33,163 bases of DNA from an uncultured Massilia sp. (GTDB taxonomy: Bacteria > Pseudomonadota > Gammaproteobacteria > Burkholderiales > Burkholderiaceae_D): the NCBI GenBank assembly GCA_913778765.1, contig CAJYXO010000223.1, forward strand, positions 1 through 33,163, given 5' to 3'. Under the pieces are notes generated by a model. It did no database searches. It had not been told where the DNA came from and saw nothing but the letters and a program-made list of their open reading frames with translations. Below, in pieces: positions 27,896 to 33,163 of this stretch (position 1 is its first letter; every line of letters starts with the position of its first letter). The translations under genes and the position numbers were made by a program.

Positions 27896-29122
27896 TCACC
27901 GTGGTTCGTCGCTGAAGTTGATCGCGATCTGGCCGCTGCCGGCGCTGGTGTCCACTTCGAGCACGCGGTCGTGGAAATTCGGATTGGCCACGCGGATCGT
28001 GTGCTTGCCGGGCGCCAGCACCAGGCGCTTGACGGGCGGGCTGACGCCGCGGTCGACGCCGTCCACGTAGACCACGCCCCAGGGCTGGATCTGCAGGCGG
28101 TAGGCGGCGCTGCCGGTGGCCGCGGCGGCGGCGCGCGCCTTCGAATCGCGGGCGGCGGGCGCCGCCGCGTAGTCGGCCATCTGGCCCTGGGCGGCCGGCG
28201 CGGCGGCCGGCGCGGGCGCATCGGACTGCTGGGCGGCAGGCAGCGCGGCCGCCGGGGAGGGTTGCGTAGCGGGCGCCGGTGCCGCGTCCCGCGCCGCCAG
28301 CGCATCCGCTGCCGGCGCCGCATCGCCGCGCGCCTGCTCGCCGGACTGCGGCAGGGTCAGCACGATATGGTCGTAGGAGCCGGAATCGCGCAGTTCGGCG
28401 AACAGGGCCAGCGCGATGGCGACCAGGGCCGCGCCGCCGCCGGCCGCGATGGCCCAGCGCTGCCAGCGCGACAGCCCGGCGCCGGGACGGCTTGCGCCGG
28501 GCTCGCGCATGAACGAGGGCGTCGGGTCCGCGCCCGCCTGCGCTTGCGCCGGCATCGGCGTCGGCATGGGCGCCGGGATCGGCATCGGCGTGACGCTCGG
28601 GGTGGCGCTTGGGGTGGCGCTCACGGCGCCGGCCGCCGCAGGCATCGCCGGCCCGAGCGAGACGATGCCGAGGATGTGGCGCAGCTCGTCGATGCTGCGC
28701 GGACGTTCGGCCGGGTCGAAGGCCATGCAGCGGTCGACCGCCGTGATCAGGGAATCGCTGTAGCCTTCCAGGTTGCGGCCCTGCAGCGGGCCGGTGGGCG
28801 CCAGTTCGCGGGTGATCGCGAAATGCACGACCCGCGCCAGCGCCGCCAGGTCGGCCGGTTCGTCCTGTCCGGCCTCGTCGATGGCGATGTCGGACGGCAG
28901 CAGCAGGGGGTCGCCGTTGTCGTGGAAGACCACGGTGTCGGGCGTGATCGCCCTGTGCGGCATGTGCATGGCGTACTGCAGTTCGAGCGACTGCAGCAAC
29001 TGGCGGAAGATCTTGCGGCACCAGACCTCGTTGACCTGCATGGGATCGTGCTCGACGATATCCCTGACGGTGCGTCCTTCGAGGCGCTGCTGCTCTGGTC
29101 CGAGTGTGAGTGTGCTGGTCAT
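27896..29122 (-). CDS. Pseudokinase-PEGA membrane protein
   Basis: A 408-residue protein. The N-terminal 160 residues resemble only the C-lobe of a serine/threonine kinase: HMPHRAITPDTVVF stands for HRDLKPEN, PSDIAID replaces DFG, and CMAFDPAERPRSIDELRHIL is the usual C-lobe end. The glycine loop and ATP-binding lysine are absent, so catalysis is unlikely. A Pro/Ala-rich linker, one transmembrane helix (AIAAGGGAALVAIALALFAE), a second low-complexity linker and a C-terminal PEGA domain (VVYVDGVDRGVSPPVKRLVLAPGKHTIRV) follow; the PEGA part would be periplasmic. The start at 29122 has AGGT seven bases upstream. It is paired with the TssQ-like gene, so a regulatory or scaffold role for an envelope machine is a reasonable inference. 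Confidence 0.8.
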   Translation of the reverse strand: MTSTLTLGPEQQRLEGRTVRDIVEHDPMQVNEVWCRKIFRQLLQSLELQYAMHMPHRAITPDTVVFHDNGDPLLLPSDIAIDEAGQDEPADLAALARVVHFAITRELAPTGPLQGRNLEGYSDSLITAVDRCMAFDPAERPRSIDELRHILGIVSLGPAMPAAAGAVSATPSATPSVTPMPIPAPMPTPMPAQAQAGADPTPSFMREPGASRPGAGLSRWQRWAIAAGGGAALVAIALALFAELRDSGSYDHIVLTLPQSGEQARGDAAPAADALAARDAAPAPATQPSPAAALPAAQQSDAPAPAAAPAAQGQMADYAAAPAARDSKARAAAAATGSAAYRLQIQPWGVVYVDGVDRGVSPPVKRLVLAPGKHTIRVANPNFHDRVLEVDTSAGSGQIAINFSDEPR

Positions 29123-29250
29123 TTTGCTAACCTGTATTTGGTGCAAATCATGCCAGATTTGCAGGGACGATGCCCTGCATTGCCGTCAACCGTGCGCAGC
29201 GGTTACGGCCTGTTACAACTCAGCAGTATCGTGGGTTCAGACGTCGCGCA

Positions 29251-30660
29251 TCACAACTCGATCCAGCGCATCTTGAAGTTGCGGCCCTTGACCGTGCCGA
29301 ATTCCGGCCCCAGCGGATTGCCGCCGTTCAGGCGCGCGAAGGCCTCGTCGGCAACGCGGCGGTCGAGCGCCACGTAGCTGGCGAATTCGCCGATCTGGAT
29401 CTTGCCGACCTGCTCCTTGGCCAGGCCGGCATCGCCGGTGAGGGCGCCCAGCAGGTCGCCGGGACGCAGCTTGTCCTTCTTGCCGCCGGCGATGAGCAGG
29501 GTCAGCATCGGCGCCGGATCGGCGGGATGGATGTCGTCGCCGAGTTCGGCCAGCGGATGCCACTCGGCTTCCATCTGCGCGTACGCCTCGATCAGCTTGA
29601 CCCACTTCTTTTCGTTGGGCGCGGCCAGGGTCAGCGCCTCGCCGCTCTCGCCGGCGCGGCCGGTGCGGCCGATGCGGTGCACGTGTACTTCCGGATCCTT
29701 CGAGACGTCGACGTTGATCACCGCCTCCAGGCTGGCGACGTCGATGCCGCGCGCGGCGACGTCGGTTGCCACCAGCACCGTGCAGCTGCGGTTGGCGAAC
29801 ATGGCCAGGGTCTCGTCGCGGTCGCGCTGTTCCATTTCGCCGTACAGTGCGCGCGCCGACCAGCCCTGTCCGCGCAGGTAGTCGGCCAGTTCGCGGCAGC
29901 GCGCCTTGGTGTTGCAGAACAGGATCGCGGAGGCCGGCCTGAAGTGGGCCAGCAGGCGCGCCGCGGCTTCGAGGCGGTTATCGAAACCGATCTCGTAGAA
30001 GCGCTGCGCGATGCCGCTTTCCTCGCGCTTCGCTTCCACCGTGATTTCCTGCGGCGCGTTCAGGAAGCGCGCGGTGGCTTCGCGGATGTCGTCCGGGTAG
30101 GTGGCCGAGAACAGCAGGGTCTGGCGATGCATCGGGCAGGCGCGCACGATGGCGGCGATGTCGTCGTAGAAGCCCATGTCGGTCATGCGGTCGGCCTCGT
30201 CGAGCACCAGGGTGCGCAGGCGCGCCAGGTCGAGCGTGCCCTTGCCGAGGTGGTCGAGGATGCGGCCCGGGGTGCCGACCACGATGTGGGCGCCGAATTC
30301 GAGGGTCGCGATCTGCGGCCGCATCGGCACGCCGCCGGTCAGCACCACCACCTTCACGTTGCCGATCCCGCGCGCCAGGCGCCGCAGCTCGTTCGCGACC
30401 TGGTCGGCCAGCTCGCGCGTCGGGCACATCACCAGGCCCTGCACCGCGAACAGCGCCGGATTCAGGCGCAGCAGCATGCCGATGCCGAAGGCGGCGGTCT
30501 TGCCGCTGCCGGTCTGCGCCTGCGCGATCAGGTCATGCCCGCCCAGCGCCGGCGGCAGGGTCGCGGCCTGCACCGGCGTCATGGCGTGGTAGCCGAGCTG
30601 GGTCAGGTTGGCGAGGAAGGGGGCGGGGAGCTGGAGGGAGGCGAAGGAGGTGTCGGACAT
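29251..30660 (-). CDS. dbpA: ATP-dependent RNA helicase DbpA
   Basis: DEAD-box helicase acting in large ribosomal subunit assembly, recruited to 23S rRNA hairpin 92. The 469-residue protein has a Q motif (LTQLGYHAMTPVQAATLP), AQTGSGKT, PTREL, DEAD (VLDEADRM), FSATY, ATDVAARGID and HRIGRTGR. The C-terminal domain (LTLLIAGGKKDKLRPGDLLG to MRWIEL) is the DbpA-type RNA-binding fold that separates it from RhlE and SrmB. The start is the ATG at 30660 (MSDTSFASL); the frame opens 18 codons further upstream. It is downstream of repeat copy C. Confidence 0.95.
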   Translation of the reverse strand: MSDTSFASLQLPAPFLANLTQLGYHAMTPVQAATLPPALGGHDLIAQAQTGSGKTAAFGIGMLLRLNPALFAVQGLVMCPTRELADQVANELRRLARGIGNVKVVVLTGGVPMRPQIATLEFGAHIVVGTPGRILDHLGKGTLDLARLRTLVLDEADRMTDMGFYDDIAAIVRACPMHRQTLLFSATYPDDIREATARFLNAPQEITVEAKREESGIAQRFYEIGFDNRLEAAARLLAHFRPASAILFCNTKARCRELADYLRGQGWSARALYGEMEQRDRDETLAMFANRSCTVLVATDVAARGIDVASLEAVINVDVSKDPEVHVHRIGRTGRAGESGEALTLAAPNEKKWVKLIEAYAQMEAEWHPLAELGDDIHPADPAPMLTLLIAGGKKDKLRPGDLLGALTGDAGLAKEQVGKIQIGEFASYVALDRRVADEAFARLNGGNPLGPEFGTVKGRNFKMRWIEL

Positions 30661-30708
30661 ATAGGGCCGTGGCGTGATGAGAATGGATTGTGGACCGCAA
30701 CATTCGAA

Positions 30709-30795
30709 CGTCATTCCCGCGAAGGCGGGAATCCAAGCTCTGCTAGAGCCGTCGAGACGCGTGCAACTTGGATTCCCGCCTGCGCGGGAATGACG
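30709..30795. repeat. Dispersed palindromic element of about 85 bp, copy C
   Basis: CGTCATTCCCGCGAAGGCGG at one end and CCTGCGCGGGAATGACG at the other make the best-preserved inverted arms of the three copies. The central GAGCCGTCGAGACGC is shared with copy B. It lies between dbpA and the small gene at 30809, both on the minus strand. Confidence 0.75.
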
Positions 30796-30808
30796 ATCTC
30801 TGTGTAGC

Positions 30809-31048
30809 TTACGCCGCCGGCTTCCAGACCGGCAAACCGGTCAAGTCCAGGTCCGGATCGGACTTCCACACCGGCAGTCCGGTGGCGTCGGTCTCGTCCA
30901 GGTTCAGCAGGGGAATCTGTTCCTGCTTGAGGGTGCTGCGGCGGGCGCGCGGGGCGGGGCGCTTCGGTTCGGGGACAAGAGCCTCGCCTGGCGCGCCGGG
31001 CTCGAAGCCCGGCAGGTCGAAGGTGGCGTTGTCTTTCTTGTCGCTCAT
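30809..31048 (-). CDS. Small acidic-basic protein with repeated TGLPVWK motif
   Basis: A 79-residue protein of unknown function. It opens MSDKKDNATFDLPGFEPG, has a basic, proline-rich centre (PKRPAPRARRS), and ends with two copies of TGLPVWK, separated by SDPDLDL. No signal peptide, membrane helix or catalytic motif is present, and it is likely disordered. The short linear repeats could be docking motifs. The ATG at 31048 is preferred over the start eight codons upstream, which intrudes on the tRNA terminator region. It sits between the initiator tRNA and dbpA. Confidence 0.6.
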   Translation of the reverse strand: MSDKKDNATFDLPGFEPGAPGEALVPEPKRPAPRARRSTLKQEQIPLLNLDETDATGLPVWKSDPDLDLTGLPVWKPAA

Positions 31049-31065
31049 GCGCTGCGCTGGCCCAG

Positions 31066-31098
31066 AAAACAAAAGCCCGGCTACAAGAGTCGGGCTTT
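31066..31098 (-). terminator. Intrinsic terminator after initiator tRNA
   Basis: On the minus strand AAAGCCCG and CGGGCTTT form an 8-bp stem, followed by a T-rich run (complement of 31066-31074). It starts nine bases beyond the tRNA 3' end. Confidence 0.75.
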
Positions 31099-31106
31099 CC
31101 GGTGTT

Positions 31107-31183
31107 TGGTTGCGGGGACAGGATTTGAACCTGTGACCTTCGGGTTATGAGCCCGACGAGCTGCCAGACTGCTCCACCCCGCG
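31107..31183 (-). tRNA. Initiator tRNA-fMet (CAT)
   Basis: 77 bases with encoded CCA. Anticodon loop CTCATAA gives CAT. The initiator hallmarks are present: a C-A mismatch at the end of the acceptor stem and three G-C pairs at the base of the anticodon stem (GGG/CCC). Confidence 0.96.
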
Positions 31184-31195
31184 TCTGAGAACGCT

Positions 31196-31224
31196 ATTCT
31201 ATCGCGTCCGCGCGCGAAGTGCAA
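31196..31224 (-). promoter_or_regulatory. Promoter of initiator tRNA
   Basis: On the minus strand TTGCAC (31224-31219), a 17-base spacer and TAGAAT (31201-31196) end 12 bases before the tRNA 5' end. Confidence 0.65.
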
Positions 31225-31234
31225 ATCAGTCTAA

Positions 31235-32374
31235 TCATTTGACAACACCGAGGCGCCACAGCGAGGTGACTTCCGCCATGCGCGCCGCCGCCAGCGGGTC
31301 GTCCGGATCGCTGGCCTTCGGATGCACGGGACGGATGTCGTGCCGCCCGGCGACCGCGAGTCCGGCATCGGCGATCCAGCCCAGCAGCTGTTCGCGCGAA
31401 CGCAGGCCCAGGTGCTCGGCCAGGTCGGAGAGGATCAGCCAGCCTTCGCCGCCATCGAGCAGGTGTTCCTTCAAACCGGCCAGGAAGCCGCGCAGCATGC
31501 GGCTGTCCGGGTCGTACACCGCGTACTCGATCGAGGAACTCGGCTTGCCCGGCAGCCAGGGCGGATTGCAGACGACGAGGTTCGCGCGGCCCTGCGGGAA
31601 CAGGTCGGCCTTGATTACCTCGACCTGACCTTGCAGCCCGAGCCGCTCGACGTTGGCGCGCGCGCAGCCAAGCGCGCGCTCGTCCATGTCGGTCGCGATC
31701 ACGCCCTGCAAACCGCGATGGGCCAGCACCGCCGACAGCACGCCGGTACCGGCGCCGATGTCGAAGGCCAGCGCCGCGCCGGCAGGCAGGGGCGCCTGGG
31801 CCACCAGCTCCACGTACTCGCCGCGCACCGGCGAGAACACTCCGTACCACGGATGGATGCGCTCATCCAGCACGGGAATGAAGACGCCCTTGCGGCGCCA
31901 TTCATGCGCGCCGATCACGCCCAGCAGTTCGCGCAGCGAAGCGACGAAAGGCGCGCCGCCGGCGCCGTAGGCTTCCGTGCAGGCTTCCTTCACGTCGGGC
32001 GCGCGGCGCAGCGGGATCGTGTAATCGCCGTCGAAGGGAATCAGCAGCATCGCCAGCAGGCGGGCGCGCTGCAGCTGGGCCAGGCGGTGGCGGTGGAACT
32101 GTTCGGTCGGCGTCGCCGGCCTGGCCGCGGCTTTCGCCCGCCTGGCGCGTCCGCCCTTGTGCTCGATGCGGCGCACCAGCGCCTGCAGGAGCTGGCGCGC
32201 GTTCTGGAAGTCGCCGCGCCACAGCAGGCCGGTGCCTTCCAGCGCGAGGCGGTAGGCGGTGTCGGCGTTCATGGTGTCGTCGGCCGGCACGACCTTCTTC
32301 GGCGCCGGCCAGCCGCTTTCGGAGCGCCAGGCTGCCTGCCCTTCCTCGCCGTTTTCGGTCCAGGTAATGTTCAA
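31235..32374 (-). CDS. Class I SAM-dependent methyltransferase (NPPW type)
   Basis: A 379-residue protein if started at the TTG at 32374. The catalytic part (about 195-360) has the SAM-binding FDIGAGTGVLSAVLAHRG, an acidic IATDMDERAL loop and VVCNPPWLPG. The NPPW motif is typical of N-methyltransferases acting on adenine, guanine or glutamine amide, such as the RsmC/PrmC group. The N-terminal 150 residues are helical and family-specific. The start is uncertain: an ATG at 32272 would give 345 residues, but the longer N-terminus reads like protein and begins ten bases after the upstream gene, which suggests translational coupling. The substrate cannot be named. Confidence 0.75.
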   Translation of the reverse strand: MNITWTENGEEGQAAWRSESGWPAPKKVVPADDTMNADTAYRLALEGTGLLWRGDFQNARQLLQALVRRIEHKGGRARRAKAAARPATPTEQFHRHRLAQLQRARLLAMLLIPFDGDYTIPLRRAPDVKEACTEAYGAGGAPFVASLRELLGVIGAHEWRRKGVFIPVLDERIHPWYGVFSPVRGEYVELVAQAPLPAGAALAFDIGAGTGVLSAVLAHRGLQGVIATDMDERALGCARANVERLGLQGQVEVIKADLFPQGRANLVVCNPPWLPGKPSSSIEYAVYDPDSRMLRGFLAGLKEHLLDGGEGWLILSDLAEHLGLRSREQLLGWIADAGLAVAGRHDIRPVHPKASDPDDPLAAARMAEVTSLWRLGVVK

Positions 32375-32384
32375 GGTGTGCCGA

Positions 32385-32597
32385 TCAATGGTGGTGGTGC
32401 CAGTGCAGCTCGTTCGATTCGACGAAGGATTTCACCGCGTCCGGATTGCCGGTGGCGTGGCGCTTGATTTCGCCGCATTCGCAGATGCCCTGGTAGGGCT
32501 GGATGTGCGAGCAGGCCGAGACTTTCTGCAGGGTGACCTTGACCGGCTTGGCGCATTTGGCGCACTTGAAGGTCAGGAAGCGGGCGGGTTTGTTCAT
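32385..32597 (-). CDS. Small zinc-ribbon-like protein with His-rich tail
   Basis: A 70-residue protein. Cys12 and Cys15 in FKCAKCAKP form a CxxC knuckle; further cysteines occur in SACSH and ICECGEIKR, giving enough ligands for one metal site. The C-terminus is HWHHHH, a natural polyhistidine end that could bind nickel, zinc or copper. I do not recognise the family. The ATG at 32597 lacks a strong ribosome site. It lies ten bases upstream of the methyltransferase gene and 50 bp downstream of sbcC, all on one strand. Confidence 0.7.
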   Translation of the reverse strand: MNKPARFLTFKCAKCAKPVKVTLQKVSACSHIQPYQGICECGEIKRHATGNPDAVKSFVESNELHWHHHH

Positions 32598-32647
32598 GGT
32601 TGAAGACGATCATAGGGAACGACGGAGAGGCGGCATTTTAGCACCGC

Positions 32648-33163
32648 TCATTGCACGGTGATTGCGCTGCTGCCCCCACCGGCCGGCCGCACCAGCACCT
32701 TGGTCGAGATCCGCTCGGTCATTTCCTGCACGTGCGAAATGACGCCCACCTTGCGGCCCAGCGACTGCAGCGCGTCGAGCGCATCCATCGCCACGCCGAG
32801 CGTGTCGCTGTCCAGGCTGCCGAAGCCCTCGTCGATGAACAGCGACTCGACCTTGACCCGGTTCGAGGACAGCGAGGCCAGGCCCAGCGCCAGCGCCAGC
32901 GAGACCAGGAAGGATTCGCCGCCGGACAGCGAGTTCACCGAGCGGATCTCGCCGCCCATGTCCTGGTCGCGCACCATCAGCGCCAGCGAGGGGCTGGCCG
33001 CGTTCATCACGCGTTCCAGGCGGTAGCGCCGCGCAAGCTGGGACAGGTGCTGGTTGGCGTAACCCAGCAATACGTCCAGCGTGAACTGCTGGGCGTAGTT
33101 GCGGAACTTCTTGCCATCGGCGGAACCGATCAGCTCCGCCAGCTTGGCCCAGCGGGTCTCGAC
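32648..33163 (-). CDS. sbcC: Exonuclease subunit SbcC, C-terminal part (cut by window edge)
   Basis: C-terminal 171 residues of the SMC-like ATPase that works with nuclease SbcD to cleave DNA hairpins and protein-blocked ends. The frame is open to the window edge, so the Walker A end and coiled coils lie outside. Visible are IGSADGKKFRNYAQQ, the ABC signature LSGGESFLVSLALALGLA, the Walker B LFIDEGFGSLD and the switch His in VISHVQEM. The start lies outside the window. sbcD would be expected nearby upstream. Confidence 0.93.
   Translation of the reverse strand, partial: VETRWAKLAELIGSADGKKFRNYAQQFTLDVLLGYANQHLSQLARRYRLERVMNAASPSLALMVRDQDMGGEIRSVNSLSGGESFLVSLALALGLASLSSNRVKVESLFIDEGFGSLDSDTLGVAMDALDALQSLGRKVGVISHVQEMTERISTKVLVRPAGGGSSAITVQ

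Noticed and set aside
27894..29021. Upstream extension of the lipoprotein frame to 551 residues
   Set aside because: The upstream part is Arg/Gly/Ala-rich shadow of the pseudokinase gene; a signal peptide with lipobox begins at 27881.

Overview
The window looks like chromosomal DNA from a GC-rich, flagellated betaproteobacterium, most likely Burkholderiales and probably an Oxalobacteraceae such as Massilia. This rests on gene content: a cheA-W-R-D-B-Y-Z operon, a DUF3460 gene beside scpA and panC, the EarP/Arg32-type EF-P system, and a TssQ-like lipoprotein. The species is an inference, since no database search was possible.

Layout. Positions 1-7386 (+) hold a chemotaxis operon: partial cheA, cheW, cheR, cheD, cheB, cheY and cheZ, followed by a catalytically degenerate EAL-HDOD gene. 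Positions 7502-13940 (-) hold a YcgR-type PilZ flagellar brake, panC, scpA, a DUF3460 gene, a FabMG-like enoyl reductase candidate and metG. apbC diverges from metG and is followed by an RlmN-like radical SAM methyltransferase. A lower-GC two-membrane-segment protein of unknown function (16315-17145, -) and a membrane diguanylate cyclase (-) come next. gltX (+) then leads into five tRNA genes (Ala-Glu, Ala-Glu, Glu), then earP and efp.

From 22.7 kb the content is more accessory. A TetR-type repressor is divergent from a 64-residue Cys-containing small gene, with two matched palindromes between them. After that come a Tat-exported amidase, an internally deleted SnoaL-like gene, a GMC-type oxidoreductase with a cysteine cluster, a GNAT acetyltransferase, a TssQ-like lipoprotein next to a pseudokinase-PEGA membrane protein, and dbpA. 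A small repeat-containing protein, initiator tRNA-Met, a SAM methyltransferase, a small metal-ribbon-like protein and the 3' end of sbcC close the window.

How the parts connect. The chemotaxis proteins control the flagellar motor. The diguanylate cyclase and the PilZ brake would make and read c-di-GMP, and the EAL-HDOD protein probably acts by binding partners rather than by hydrolysis. EarP modifies EF-P at Arg32, which is present here. Two families of dispersed palindromes punctuate intergenic spaces: an element of about 85 bp with three copies, and a GGGGTCAGAGCCC hairpin with two copies, each just 3' of a tRNA-Glu gene. No CRISPR array, complete insertion sequence or prophage was seen. 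The observations most worth following are the TetR/small-gene regulon, the pseudokinase-PEGA/TssQ pair, the FabI-like motif in the FabMG-like protein, and the in-frame-deleted SnoaL gene.
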